Source: Arenibacter catalasegens (GTDB lineage: Bacteria > Bacteroidota > Bacteroidia > Flavobacteriales > Flavobacteriaceae). Taken from it: DNA of 64,000 nucleotides. The stretch is from assembly GCF_002909235.1 (NCBI RefSeq), contig NZ_PHQQ01000002.1, positions 186,001-250,000 of the forward strand. Direction: 5' to 3'. Made by a program: the position numbers and the translations under genes. Each line of letters opens with the position of its first letter. The stretch's first letter is position 1. Positions 39,600 to 49,313 of this stretch are shown here, in pieces. The notes under the pieces were generated by a model that was given only the letters and a program-made list of their open reading frames with translations, did no database searches and was not told the origin of the DNA.

Positions 39600-40877
39600 A
39601 TGAACGAGCCACTAGCAGAACGGGTACGCCCAAAAACCTTAGAGGAATATATAAGCCAAAATCATTTGGTGGGGGAAAATGGATCATTGACACATCAAAT
39701 AAAAAAAGGGATTTTACCGTCCTTAATTCTATGGGGACCACCTGGAACTGGTAAAACCACTTTGGCCAATATAATAGCCCATACCAGTGGCCGACCTTTT
39801 TACACCTTAAGCGCCATCAGTAGTGGTGTAAAGGATATACGGGAAGTTATAGAAAAGGCCAAGCAAAGTGGTGGATTGTTCACAACCAAAAACCCAATTC
39901 TCTTTATTGATGAAATTCATCGCTTTAGCAAATCGCAGCAAGACTCACTTTTAGGGGCTGTGGAAAAAGGTTGGGTCACACTAATTGGTGCCACTACAGA
40001 AAACCCGAGTTTTGAGGTAATTCCAGCGCTCCTATCCAGGTGTCAGGTATATATTTTAAATCCTTTTGGGAAAGAAGACCTTGAGGCTCTTCTCCATAGA
40101 GCTATGGAACAGGATGCTTATTTGAAAACGAAAAAAATAAAGCTTAAGGAAACAGAAGCCTTACTCCGTCTTTCTGGTGGAGACGGCAGAAAATTACTCA
40201 ATATATTTGAGCTAATCATCAACTCTGAGGAGACGAATACTATTACCATAACCGATAATCTGGTTACAAGTAAAATTCAGAAGAACACTGTTCTTTATGA
40301 CAAAACTGGGGAGCAACACTATGATATTGTCTCGGCTTTTATTAAATCGATCAGGGGAAGTGACCCCAATGCAGCAGTATATTGGTTAGCTCGGATGATT
40401 GAGGGAGGAGAGGATGTGAAATTTATTGCAAGACGATTACTTATTTTAGCCTCTGAAGACATTGGTAATGCCAATCCTACAGCCTTGGTAATAGCGAATA
40501 CCAGCTTTCAGGCCGTAACTACCATAGGATATCCTGAAGCAAGGATCATATTAAGTCAATGCGTCATCTATCTCGCCACATCCCCTAAAAGCAATGCCAG
40601 TTATATGGCCATAAATAAGGCGCAGCAAACTGTAAAGCAAACCGGGGACCTTTCTGTTCCTTTGGCATTGCGGAATGCCCCAACAAAATTAATGAAAGAC
40701 CTAGGGTATGGAGAAAATTACAAATATGCACACGATTACGAGAATAATTTTATAGCAGAGGAATTTATGCCCAAGGAGGTAGCCAAAACAAGTTTTTACC
40801 GACCTGGCAACAATCAAAGAGAAAACGCCATCAAAGATTTCCTAAAAAAGCGATGGAAAGATAAATATGAACTTTAA
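39600..40877 (+). CDS. rarA: Replication-associated recombination protein A (AAA+ ATPase)
   Basis: RarA/MgsA/WRNIP1-family AAA+ protein that acts at stalled replication forks; 425 residues. The RarA opening [20 protein letters not shown], Walker [10 protein letters not shown], Walker [11 protein letters not shown], sensor region [11 protein letters not shown] and the arginine finger at ALLSRCQVY are in order. The C-terminal tetramerisation domain follows ([29 protein letters not shown]). The ATG at 39600 is chosen over one at 39582, which would add six non-conserved residues (MFYFYI). It is a single-gene unit. Confidence 0.96.
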   Translation: MNEPLAERVRPKTLEEYISQNHLVGENGSLTHQIKKGILPSLILWGPPGTGKTTLANIIAHTSGRPFYTLSAISSGVKDIREVIEKAKQSGGLFTTKNPILFIDEIHRFSKSQQDSLLGAVEKGWVTLIGATTENPSFEVIPALLSRCQVYILNPFGKEDLEALLHRAMEQDAYLKTKKIKLKETEALLRLSGGDGRKLLNIFELIINSEETNTITITDNLVTSKIQKNTVLYDKTGEQHYDIVSAFIKSIRGSDPNAAVYWLARMIEGGEDVKFIARRLLILASEDIGNANPTALVIANTSFQAVTTIGYPEARIILSQCVIYLATSPKSNASYMAINKAQQTVKQTGDLSVPLALRNAPTKLMKDLGYGENYKYAHDYENNFIAEEFMPKEVAKTSFYRPGNNQRENAIKDFLKKRWKDKYEL

Positions 40878-40902
40878 TGGGGCAACAGATCCCTAAGGGT
40901 AT

Positions 40903-41784
40903 TTAGAATTTAATATTCAGTTCCTGCGCCATTATTTTGTCATCACCGCGAGATTCAAAATACCACTTGTCTCCTTTTTTTAAAACCACGCCATGTTGAA
41001 CACCTCCGGTCGCCTGTGCAATAAAGACATTGGCTACCGATGTTTTCCACATCCACATTGCGATTTTAGGCGTGCTGTCCACTAATTGAAAGCCGTTGTC
41101 TATTGGCTGGGCATATAACACTCCCAATCCTTCTGTGGCATACTCCACCTCTGGCAAAGCCATATCAGGCATATTTTGGGCCTTGGTAATATTGGACTGA
41201 ACCGGTTCCCTATTTTTATAGGACTGCTCCTCCAAGGTAGCCTTTTGCTGAACTACTGGATTGGGAATATTTTGTTGAGGCTGGGCACTGGCCTTCTCCT
41301 CTATTCTTTTAACATCATTTTTATAGCTTACAACAGCTGAAGGTACGTTATCTCCCAAGGATTCATATTTGTACCCTACTCCTGACAAGGATTTGAAACA
41401 TTCCTTTATTGCCTCCGAATAAGCCGATTTGTAGTCTTTTTGTTTACTGCTGCCTTCCACTGTTGTAAAAATAACGTCGGACATACAATCTTTAAGTATA
41501 AGCGTGACCTTTGTGGTAAACATAGACGAATCATTAGAAAGATTCAAAGACAACCCAAGACATCTATTGGCTACCAAATCCGCAGGCATATCGTTGTCAT
41601 ATACCGCGATAAAACCATTTTCCACAAGATTATATTTGATCAAGGTACTGGTCTGATACTGGTTTTCACTTTTAAAAGCCTCAAATTTGGTTGGAACTAT
41701 TATGTATTTGTATTTATTTAATTCAGCTTGGGACATTCCGTAAAAGCTGCATATTAAAAACAGGGTTAAAAAAATATTTTTCAT
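40903..41784 (-). CDS. Secreted hypothetical protein, 293 aa
   Basis: Not recognised with certainty. From the ATG at 41784 the product has a signal peptide (MKNIFLTLFLICSFYGMSQA), then a mixed alpha/beta domain to about residue 150 (IIVPTKFEAF, DLVANRCLGLSLNL, SAYSEAIKECFKSL) that recalls small periplasmic domains for stress or copper-type lipoproteins. A Gln/Pro-rich linker (PQQNIPNPVVQQ) and a C-terminal beta domain follow (GLGVLYAQPIDNGFQLVDS, GVVLKKGDKWYFES). An in-frame ATG at 41799 would place charged residues before the signal and is less likely. It is probably periplasmic or outer-membrane associated. Confidence 0.75.
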   Translation of the reverse strand: MKNIFLTLFLICSFYGMSQAELNKYKYIIVPTKFEAFKSENQYQTSTLIKYNLVENGFIAVYDNDMPADLVANRCLGLSLNLSNDSSMFTTKVTLILKDCMSDVIFTTVEGSSKQKDYKSAYSEAIKECFKSLSGVGYKYESLGDNVPSAVVSYKNDVKRIEEKASAQPQQNIPNPVVQQKATLEEQSYKNREPVQSNITKAQNMPDMALPEVEYATEGLGVLYAQPIDNGFQLVDSTPKIAMWMWKTSVANVFIAQATGGVQHGVVLKKGDKWYFESRGDDKIMAQELNIKF

Positions 41785-42037
41785 CAGTTCAAATTTCATG
41801 GTTTCTACTCATCAGGCTAGTTGCCTCTAGCAATAATTCATCATAAAACATGCCAGAAGTCCTTAACTTCCAGTCAAGCTTCATTTAAAGGTTACATCTA
41901 AATAATTATTTGATTAGGAATAAAATATGACACTAAAAAACTTATGAATCCATGGATTCCCACATTTATAATCTTAAATACCTCTAAGATAAGTGGACAT
42001 CCAAAATACAATAATGTACCTTTTCAAAAATCATATA

Positions 42038-43474
42038 TTATTTCTTCCCCCAAGATATGATATTTAATCCTAATTGAAAAGAGGAGTAGTTACTATCCGC
42101 AAGGTTCCTATAGGCCAATAAGTTATCCGCCATGACATAGATATTTACGGGACCGGCTTGTAGATTGAGCCCCAAACCAATATTGCTCCAAGAAAACTTA
42201 TCTACAGTGTAGGTTGTTTTTAATGCCAAAGCCCTACCAAATCTTCTTAAATAAAAGGCGGTAAGTGCTGCTTGTGGCCCTCTGGGCCTATTAATCACGT
42301 ACAATTGACCACCAATACCGTTGGCATATTTAGTGTAATCCCTCCTTTTAGAGACCATATAGTTACAGTCGCAATCTATATTTTGTTTCATGGGTTTCCC
42401 CCAATTATGGCGTATGGAACCGTATAATTTAGTAGGCCTAAAGGAAATATAACTGTTATTATTAGTACCATGAGGGACAAGAGCATCCACCTCATCCACT
42501 AAATCTTGCCAAAAATCGTCATTGGAATTAGAAAATGCATCGGGTAGGATTACTTCTATTCCCTCTACAGTAGCATTTCCTTTTATGGTATAATTCTTAA
42601 CGTCTGTAGAACTATAAACAAAGCCTAGATCTAACAAACTTCCAGTAATCACGGTTTGCTTATTAAGCTTATAGGTAAATCCCAGGTCGATACCAAATCC
42701 TAAATCACCCCCAAAGAACATTCTACTTGTTATAATTCCTGGCAAAAGAGAACTATCATTGTCCAGGGCATCCTCAATTTCATTAAGGCCAGAAGACCTT
42801 AATTCCAGATCGGCATCAATAGTATGGGACAAGATATTGTTTTGCCCTTGGTTAGTAACAAAATAACCCTTGTTTTTGGTCGACGAAAAATTAAACACAC
42901 TGGAATACACTTTGGCACGAGCCCCTATGGTTAGGGCGCCGTCAACTACCTTGTTGACCCCAAAATGAAATACATTGAGCATCTCCCCCCTTGTTTTTAA
43001 ATGACCAAGATCAAATTTTCTACCCAATTGATCAGCATTGCCCTCAAAGGCCAGGATGGCATAATCCTTAAACCAATAGCCAATGGCATCACCTTCATTA
43101 TAAATGCCAAAAGAATAGAAATTATCAGGATTACGTCCACGAAAACCTCCATTCAGCAATTCCACTTGATAGGTACCACTTAGCTCATCACGGGTGTTCA
43201 TACCATAAATTGCACGTTCCCTAACTTTTACATTAAAATCCACTCCGTCATCCGCGAACAAATCGTTTACTGTAAGGCCACTACTGCCGGCCTGAAAGGA
43301 AATACCGGACAATCCCGGAATACCGGCATACCATTGAAAGTCGGTTGACATTCCAGGGTTGATCATTAAAGCCTGAGGGATTTCTGTAAAATCGTACAGT
43401 ATTTGCTTGTTCTGCGCCATAACAAAAGCACAGCCCAATAACCAGGTCAATAAGACTTTTTTGAATTGCCTCAT
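42038..43474 (-). CDS. DUF5723-family outer-membrane beta-barrel-like protein
   Basis: 478 residues with a signal peptide ending VMAQN. The opening TEIPQALMINPGMSTDFQWY and the repeated beta-strand pattern with aromatic ends match the family annotated as DUF5723, which I know as a Bacteroidota-specific predicted outer-membrane barrel of unknown role. The gene starts within the stop of the lipoprotein gene upstream (ATGA overlap), so the two are translated together and probably form an envelope pair. A Cys pair CDCNY occurs at about residue 368. Confidence 0.8.
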   Translation of the reverse strand: MRQFKKVLLTWLLGCAFVMAQNKQILYDFTEIPQALMINPGMSTDFQWYAGIPGLSGISFQAGSSGLTVNDLFADDGVDFNVKVRERAIYGMNTRDELSGTYQVELLNGGFRGRNPDNFYSFGIYNEGDAIGYWFKDYAILAFEGNADQLGRKFDLGHLKTRGEMLNVFHFGVNKVVDGALTIGARAKVYSSVFNFSSTKNKGYFVTNQGQNNILSHTIDADLELRSSGLNEIEDALDNDSSLLPGIITSRMFFGGDLGFGIDLGFTYKLNKQTVITGSLLDLGFVYSSTDVKNYTIKGNATVEGIEVILPDAFSNSNDDFWQDLVDEVDALVPHGTNNNSYISFRPTKLYGSIRHNWGKPMKQNIDCDCNYMVSKRRDYTKYANGIGGQLYVINRPRGPQAALTAFYLRRFGRALALKTTYTVDKFSWSNIGLGLNLQAGPVNIYVMADNLLAYRNLADSNYSSFQLGLNIISWGKK

Positions 43475-44013
43475 TTTAAACGGACCCTGAATTTACCACT
43501 GGACCTAAAAATAATTTTCGGATCTGGGAGGTTGGAAACACTGCTGTTGTCCTCTATAAGAACACTGACTTTTATACTTGAAGTATTTTTTATAATTTCT
43601 ATGCTTCTTTCCTTTCCTGGGCCATAAGGCACTTGCCTTCTATAAAGTGGTGTTGGGGCAGATGGCTGTACAGGAAAATCTATAGTATCAATTGTATTAC
43701 CGTCTTCATCCAAAAATTCTACAGTAGGCCTAAACTCCTTACTGGTAGTATTATCTATTTCAAAAAATATAGAGCCATCCAAAACCCGATCAGCAAAGGC
43801 ATCAAAAGTAAAGGCATCAAAATTAAAATCCTGGGAATAATAATATTGGCCAACGGCCTCATTTATTATTCTTTCGGGCGATTCTACATACAAGATACTT
43901 GCTTCTACTGTAGGTATAATTTCTAAATCATCGTATTGGTCGAAGTTTTGCTTTTCTATACAAGAATAGAATGCAAGCAAAATAATGGAGAAAAGCAATA
44001 TTTTATTTTTCAT
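43471..44013 (-). CDS. Hypothetical lipoprotein, partner of the DUF5723 protein
   Basis: 180 residues with a lipoprotein signal (ILLAFYSCIEKQ, Cys near residue 18). The rest is beta-rich, with the segment YYYSQDFNFDAFTFDAFADR and a late RSSGKFRVRL. I do not recognise a named domain. Its stop overlaps the start of the DUF5723 gene by four bases, so the products are probably made in fixed ratio and located in the same membrane. Confidence 0.8.
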   Translation of the reverse strand: MKNKILLFSIILLAFYSCIEKQNFDQYDDLEIIPTVEASILYVESPERIINEAVGQYYYSQDFNFDAFTFDAFADRVLDGSIFFEIDNTTSKEFRPTVEFLDEDGNTIDTIDFPVQPSAPTPLYRRQVPYGPGKERSIEIIKNTSSIKVSVLIEDNSSVSNLPDPKIIFRSSGKFRVRLK

Positions 44014-44074
44014 ACCAAACCCTTCTAGAACAACACTTGCTATTTTGTTGCACTAACGTTACTTTAATATAACT

Positions 44075-44764
44075 CTATAAATAAAACTTTATTTCACTTA
44101 AATCGCTAATCATGTCGCAATATTCGTGCTCCGGTTCATTATTCGCGTTAAAATGCAGCGTATGAAGTCCAACAGCCCTTGCTCCCAGAATGTCTGCCTC
44201 AAGATTATCCCCGATCATTAAGGATTTATTCGGCAAAGTATTGGCTTTACTAAGGGCCAGTTCAAAGATTTTTGGGTTGGGCTTTTTAACACCTGCCATT
44301 TCGGAATTAATTATATGATCAAAATAATTATGGATATTGGAACTTTGCAACTTTTTATCCTGTATTTCCTGAAACCCGTTGGTAATTATATGTAATTTAT
44401 AATTGGGCTTCAAATAGTCCAGAACTTCCACTGTATTAGGGAAAAGATGATTGAAGGTGGATAAGTTCTCTATATACTGATCGGACAAAACATGTATCAA
44501 TTCATTGGATATGGAAAGTCCGATCGTATCAAAAGTAACTTTCAATCTTTCGAATCTAAGTTCATCCTTGGATATTTTTCCCTCCCGATAATACTTCCAA
44601 AATTCAAAATTTATGGGGATGTAGGCTTTTAAAAAATCCTTTAGCTCAATACCCACTGAATTTTCTGTAAGGATTTTTTGAAACGTAAGTGCAGAATTTT
44701 TTTCAAAGTCCCATAAGGTATGGTCCAAATCAAAAAAAATATCGGTTACAAGGGTTTTAAACAT
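44075..44764 (-). CDS. YjjG-type noncanonical pyrimidine nucleotidase (HAD family)
   Basis: 229-residue HAD phosphatase. Motif I is FFDLDHTLWDF with the nucleophile Asp, motif II is HIITNGFQEIQ, the motif III Lys is in AGVKKPNPKIFE, and motif IV is MIGDNLEADILGA. The DHTLWDF form is typical of YjjG-like nucleotidases, which dephosphorylate damaged or unusual pyrimidine nucleotides. The start overlaps the end of the preceding gene by eight bases, an operon-like arrangement. Confidence 0.88.
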   Translation of the reverse strand: MFKTLVTDIFFDLDHTLWDFEKNSALTFQKILTENSVGIELKDFLKAYIPINFEFWKYYREGKISKDELRFERLKVTFDTIGLSISNELIHVLSDQYIENLSTFNHLFPNTVEVLDYLKPNYKLHIITNGFQEIQDKKLQSSNIHNYFDHIINSEMAGVKKPNPKIFELALSKANTLPNKSLMIGDNLEADILGARAVGLHTLHFNANNEPEHEYCDMISDLSEIKFYL

Positions 44765-46052
44765 GAACTTGTTTTAGGATACTACTATACAATTTCTTCC
44801 AATTCAATTTGCTTTCGGCCCCAATTAATTCATTTGAAAAAACAGTGATAAAATTTCCGTTTACCATTTTCGTTGCCAGATAAAGCCTGTTAACTGCTGT
44901 AAAAGCTTCGGTCCTATTTCTATATTTCAATAAGCCATAATCGTGTACGGCAAACGGATGAATCTTAATAGGTTGCTGCACTTCCAAAGGGATATCATAA
45001 AAATAAAATGGCAAACTGGTCCCTGCTCTAAATCCTATTTCATGGGTATATCCCATTGTATAGTCATCCGTAAAACCTGCTTCTATCAAATTTCTATAGG
45101 TTTCAGGGATATCTACCCTGTTATAGCGCATTCTAGAACTTGTAACCGGCCTATTGATCACATTGGAAAGGTTCTTTTTCTCCTCCTTTAGCAGGTCGAT
45201 ATCGTTAAACGAACTATACGAACAGGATAAGGAAACCTTATCATAATCTGCTACCGATTTAATTAGGTGCTTAAAGTTGTTATTGTTGGGGGAGACATTT
45301 TTGTCATAGGTGGAGTACTCCGCGAATTGAAAAAAAAACATTCCTTTTACCTTATTGTTTTTATGCAATTCTATAAGCTCAAAAAAATTATCATAAGGGT
45401 CTTTTTTCAGCTTTGCCCAAACCGAAATACGGTCAAAAACCCGTCTAATTTTAAGCGATGCCAAATCGAATAGAAACCCGGACATCCCTCTAACAAAACC
45501 TCTATAGGCAAAACAATGGGAACTGGAAACATCTATTACGGAAGTATATTTATAGTTCCTGGGCTTGTGTTTTAAATCTTTGAATTTATCCTTTAGCGCA
45601 TATAAAAGTTTTTGGGCCCAAATGTCGACCAAAGGCTTTTCCAAAAAATCGTGTTGAAAAGCCAAACTATCTTTTGGCGAAAACCTTCCATGAATGTCCT
45701 TTACATGGGGCAAGTACTCTTCGTACCTACTCAATAGATAAAAACTGGCCGAAAAGATGTCGAAAGGCAAATTGCTCCTATCCCCAGTAGAGAAAAAACA
45801 CGGTGTTCCATCCCAATCCGACATGTGGATCTGTAAATCATTTATACCCTGCTCAAACAACAAATCATTGCTCCGTACAAAAAACTCATTTTGTAAAGGT
45901 TGTTTCGTGTAGGTAATTTTTGGACCAGTATGCTTTATAAAATCCTCTACTTTGGTGGTGTAGGTTACATCTACCCCCAAAATAGTCGTAAACATATGTC
46001 GCATGATATAACTAAAACGATGCGTAATTTTATGGGTGTAGATGAGCAACAT
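44757..46052 (-). CDS. Polysaccharide-deacetylase-like protein
   Basis: 431 residues, no signal peptide. The N-terminal region (about 1-180) is the conserved extra domain seen in Bacteroidota deacetylase-like proteins (NEFFVRSNDLLFEQGI, PFDIFSASFYLLSRYEEYLP). The C-terminal half has the NodB-like barrel landmarks TSVIDVSSSHCFAYRGF, MFFFQFAEYSTYDKN and VSLSCSYSSFND. Some usual metal-binding positions are altered: canonical TFDVD and SHSxxH motifs appear as SVIDVSSSH and SCSYSSF. It may therefore be a non-canonical or inactive member. A role in surface polysaccharide is suggested by family only. Confidence 0.7.
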   Translation of the reverse strand: MLLIYTHKITHRFSYIMRHMFTTILGVDVTYTTKVEDFIKHTGPKITYTKQPLQNEFFVRSNDLLFEQGINDLQIHMSDWDGTPCFFSTGDRSNLPFDIFSASFYLLSRYEEYLPHVKDIHGRFSPKDSLAFQHDFLEKPLVDIWAQKLLYALKDKFKDLKHKPRNYKYTSVIDVSSSHCFAYRGFVRGMSGFLFDLASLKIRRVFDRISVWAKLKKDPYDNFFELIELHKNNKVKGMFFFQFAEYSTYDKNVSPNNNNFKHLIKSVADYDKVSLSCSYSSFNDIDLLKEEKKNLSNVINRPVTSSRMRYNRVDIPETYRNLIEAGFTDDYTMGYTHEIGFRAGTSLPFYFYDIPLEVQQPIKIHPFAVHDYGLLKYRNRTEAFTAVNRLYLATKMVNGNFITVFSNELIGAESKLNWKKLYSSILKQVHV

Positions 46053-46144
46053 AGAAATATACTTTTAACTTTTTTTAAAGTGTATGGCCTTCGGTTTTCG
46101 ATTTCAAAATTCGTCCTGTTAAACCTTAAATTATAAACCGCGGT

Positions 46145-46843
46145 CTAAAGAATATTTTCGTCTGCAAAACTAAAGTATTCTTTTTGTGTGATTATAATAT
46201 GATCCAAAACTTTTATATCCAAAGCTTCGGAGGCCACTTTTAATTTTCTGGTAATTTGTTTATCGGCCTCACTTGGTTTTAAGGTCCCCGAAGGATGGTT
46301 ATGCGCAAGGATCAATCCAACAGCACCAAGTTCCAACGCTTGTTTTAATACGAGACGAACGTCTACCAATGTTCCTGTAATGCCACCTTTACTCAATTGT
46401 CCGGCATGCAGCACGGCATTGGAATTATTCAGAAAAACTATCCAAAACTCTTCATGTGGCAGTTCGCCCATTTTAGGCTGTAAAAGTTGAAATACATTTT
46501 TACTGCTGCTAATTTTTGTTATCTTCTGAGCTCCTTCTTCCCTGCGTCTCCGCCCAATTTCCAGAGCAGCAGCGATAGAAACAGCTTTAGCTTCCCCAAT
46601 GCCTTTAAATTGCATGAGCTGTTTTATAGACAATTTCCCTAATTCGTTCAGATTATTGTTTACAGATGCTAAAATACGTTTCGACAGTTCAACAGCACTT
46701 TCATTGCGACTTCCCGAGCCAATAAGTATGGCTATTAATTCAGCATCTGAGAGATGGGATTTACCTTTTTGCACTAATTTCTCCCGTGGCTTGTCATCAT
46801 CGGACCAATTTTTAATAGAGAAAGAAGATTGCTTGTGTTGCAT
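46145..46843 (-). CDS. radC: RadC-type JAB-domain protein
   Basis: 232 residues. The N-terminal helix-hairpin-helix part (KSHLSDAELIAILIGSGSRN, QLMQFKGIGEAKAVSI) precedes the JAB metalloprotease-like domain with the zinc motif ILAHNHPSGTLKPSEAD. RadC was named for DNA repair, but its biochemical role is not settled. The length and order are standard. It is a single gene with a short inverted repeat in its upstream region. Confidence 0.93.
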   Translation of the reverse strand: MQHKQSSFSIKNWSDDDKPREKLVQKGKSHLSDAELIAILIGSGSRNESAVELSKRILASVNNNLNELGKLSIKQLMQFKGIGEAKAVSIAAALEIGRRRREEGAQKITKISSSKNVFQLLQPKMGELPHEEFWIVFLNNSNAVLHAGQLSKGGITGTLVDVRLVLKQALELGAVGLILAHNHPSGTLKPSEADKQITRKLKVASEALDIKVLDHIIITQKEYFSFADENIL

Positions 46844-46861
46844 ATCCTAAAGATAATAATC

Positions 46862-46890
46862 TTAACCTTTTATCTATATTATAAGGTTAA
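46862..46890. repeat. Inverted repeat upstream of radC
   Basis: TTAACCTT at 46862-46869 and AAGGTTAA at 46883-46890 are exact inverted repeats, 13 bases apart, 19 bases before the radC start. Either an operator-like site or a chance AT-rich match. Confidence 0.35.
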
Positions 46891-46930
46891 TAATTACCTC
46901 AAAATTACCAACTAAATTTATAGGGATGCA

Positions 46931-46972
46931 AAAAAAACCCATCGGTCATTCTTATTAAAAATGACCGATGGG
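46931..46972 (-). terminator. Terminator after the Gfo/Idh/MocA gene
   Basis: A 13-bp stem (CCCATCGGTCATT with AATGACCGATGGG) and a nine-base loop are followed on the minus strand by a T-run. It lies 29 bases past the oxidoreductase stop. Confidence 0.92.
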
Positions 46973-47001
46973 CTATAGTGGTTGTCTAAATAGGTGAATT
47001 C

Positions 47002-48339
47002 TTAAAAATCCCTATAGGGTGCGTCCAAAAACTTATTGGCCTCCGGTTCGGAAAATCTAGCAGTGGTATTATCCCAATGCAACGTTTTATTCGGAAAACG
47101 GCCGGCAATAACACCTAACAATATGGTTTCGGTCAATCTAGCGGAATATTCAAATGGGGCGGTACATTCGGTTTTGCCCAAGCAAGCATCTACAAACTGG
47201 TGATAGTGCTTGTCCCCTTCGGAATCGTAGTCCCTAACCGGCTCCCCAATGGCCGCTTGATCCTTGATTATGGACAAATCTAGTTCTTGATACTTACCAT
47301 CTACTATAAGCCTAGGCAATTCCATGAAATGCGGCAATAAAAGTCTTCCCTTTTCTCCTATAAACATGGCCCCTTGACCTGGTAGCTTCTCTTTGTTTGG
47401 CAATACCAAATCCTTATGTTTCTCTGGTGCCCCTTTCCCATCGTACCAAATCCACTTCAAGGTATCAGCGGTATATTCGGTTCCCGGAAAGGTATAAGTG
47501 ACGGTATTTTTTTCAGGAAATCCAAATCCAGTGGGTTTTCTGCACTTGTTTTTTATGGTCATGGGTACATCCAATTTAAGGGCGTTGTAAGGCGTATCGA
47601 AGATATGCACACCCATATCACCTAAGGTACCACAACCGTAGTCCAATAACTTTCTCCAATTAGCTGGATGGTAATACCCTTCCTTATACGGTCTTTCTGC
47701 AGAAGTTCCCAACCACAGATTCCAATCCAAATTATCGGGAACTGGATCGGCTCCTTTTGGCTCAGGTCCATCGAACCCCCAATTCTTTGGACTCCATGCC
47801 CTAACGCTACTTACTTTTCCTATAATTCCAGATTGGATTAATAAGGTGGCTAGTTTATAATCATAGAAAGAATGTACCTGAATTCCCATTTGGGTCACCA
47901 AGTTTTTTTCTTTGGCCATTTTCCGCATCGCCCTAGCTTCCACTACATGGTGGGTAAGGGGTTTTTGACAATAAACCGGCTTCCCGATTTCCATGGCCAT
48001 CATTGAAGCAGGAGCATGGGTATGATCCGGAGTAGAGACTATTACCGCATCTATCTCATTCTTCATTTCCTTAAGCATTACTCTGTAATCCTTAAATACC
48101 ACAGCATTGGGATGTAGTTTTTTTGCTGCTGCCAAGGCATTGGAATCAACATCACAAAGGGCTACCACATCTACCAATTCATGTGATGATATGGACGCAA
48201 GGTCATTTCCTCCCATATTACTGACACCTATATGGGCCGTCCTCAAGCGACCATTTTTGGACAGAGCCCAAATAGAGGATGGCAACAGTGCCGTTAAACC
48301 CAAGGCAGCGGTACTTTTAAGAAAGTCTCTTTTTTTCAT
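47002..48339 (-). CDS. Gfo/Idh/MocA-family oxidoreductase, exported
   Basis: 445 residues. The N-terminus (KKRDFLKSTAALGLTALLPS) is a Tat-like signal with KR in place of RR, usual for this family in Bacteroidota. The Rossmann domain has AHIGVSNMGGNDL, and the EKP-type motif appears as YCQKPLTHH. The C-terminal domain has CGTLGDMGVHIFDTPYNAL with the conserved His and Asp. Members oxidise sugars or cyclitols with NAD(P). The next gene upstream in transcription encodes a DUF1080 lipoprotein, a frequent partner in 3-keto-sugar metabolism. Confidence 0.9.
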   Translation of the reverse strand: MKKRDFLKSTAALGLTALLPSSIWALSKNGRLRTAHIGVSNMGGNDLASISSHELVDVVALCDVDSNALAAAKKLHPNAVVFKDYRVMLKEMKNEIDAVIVSTPDHTHAPASMMAMEIGKPVYCQKPLTHHVVEARAMRKMAKEKNLVTQMGIQVHSFYDYKLATLLIQSGIIGKVSSVRAWSPKNWGFDGPEPKGADPVPDNLDWNLWLGTSAERPYKEGYYHPANWRKLLDYGCGTLGDMGVHIFDTPYNALKLDVPMTIKNKCRKPTGFGFPEKNTVTYTFPGTEYTADTLKWIWYDGKGAPEKHKDLVLPNKEKLPGQGAMFIGEKGRLLLPHFMELPRLIVDGKYQELDLSIIKDQAAIGEPVRDYDSEGDKHYHQFVDACLGKTECTAPFEYSARLTETILLGVIAGRFPNKTLHWDNTTARFSEPEANKFLDAPYRDF

Positions 48340-48438
48340 ATCTATATTTTTATTGTTCTTCTACGGAATTAAGTGACCCTTGCTGATTCAAATAATTAAA
48401 CCCTTCTTTGTTAAGGATTATTAAAATCATATTGGGCA

Positions 48439-49233
48439 TTATAATTTTCTGATTTTTATATTTCTAAACCAAATGGGGCTTGAATGATCCTGAAATCCAA
48501 TATAACCGGTTTTAAACCTCCCATAATTTTCTTCATCCTTCCATTTTCCAGAATTCTTTTTTTCATACCAATCTTTGGACCAAGGCACAAAAGATAGTAC
48601 TTTTTTCCCATTGAGCCAGTGCTCCACTTGCTCAGGAGTAAATACAATTTTTGAAGAATTCCATTCACCGACCGGATGTAATACTTTTTGCTTTGGATCA
48701 ACAACATGCATGGCATAATCAGAAGCAGTTTGCTGTAAAGGCTGAAGTGCCGCGGGATTTTCAGTATGCCCAAGACTCATATTATAGGCAGTAAGATCGT
48801 GGATTTTATCATAGTTTTCGTCATCAATAATTTGGTATTCCGGGGAAATATTTGGTGGGCCCGCATTGGGTATACCTTCCTTTAAGTGGTAGAAAATTCC
48901 GCTATTACCTCCTTTGGGTAGTTTCCATTCCACATAGAACTCAAAATTATCAAATTCCTCCAGTCCATAAATTATATCCTTTCCTCCGGTATAATCCTGC
49001 TCTAACCCCAATTCGGTATCAAAAGTCAATACACTATCCCTTACGACCCACCCAGGAGGCAAGGAATCACCATTGTAGGCTCGCCATCCGTTGGTAGAGA
49101 CACCGTCGAACAAGTTTATCCAATTTTCGGATTCAGCTATAGTTTCAGGTTTAACTTCAACACCGGATTTGGTATTTGTTTTGCAAGAAGTAAGTACTAA
49201 TGCAACAGAAAAAAAGGCAATTATGAGTTTCAT
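48439..49233 (-). CDS. DUF1080 (3-keto-disaccharide hydrolase-like) lipoprotein
   Basis: 264 residues with a lipoprotein signal (SVALVLTSCKTN). The DUF1080 concanavalin-like domain covers most of the rest: NLFDGVSTNGWRAYNG, FDNFEFYVEWKLPKGGNSGI, FYHLKEG, EYQIIDDENYDK, GYIGFQDHSSPIWFRNIKI. Characterised members act on 3-keto-glycosides. About 100 bases separate it from the Gfo/Idh/MocA gene downstream, on the same strand. I infer that the two proteins work on an oxidised sugar in the periplasm. Confidence 0.9.
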   Translation of the reverse strand: MKLIIAFFSVALVLTSCKTNTKSGVEVKPETIAESENWINLFDGVSTNGWRAYNGDSLPPGWVVRDSVLTFDTELGLEQDYTGGKDIIYGLEEFDNFEFYVEWKLPKGGNSGIFYHLKEGIPNAGPPNISPEYQIIDDENYDKIHDLTAYNMSLGHTENPAALQPLQQTASDYAMHVVDPKQKVLHPVGEWNSSKIVFTPEQVEHWLNGKKVLSFVPWSKDWYEKKNSGKWKDEENYGRFKTGYIGFQDHSSPIWFRNIKIRKL

Positions 49234-49313
49234 TTGTTTATTTTTTTTGAAGTATTTTAAAAAATGGAAGATAAAATTTTTTTCACAAAAGACTCAAGAT
49301 ATGAAAGCATAAT

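Noticed and set aside
48456-48773. Frame of about 105 codons inside the DUF1080 gene
   Set aside because: It is an out-of-frame shadow of the lipoprotein gene with no independent support.
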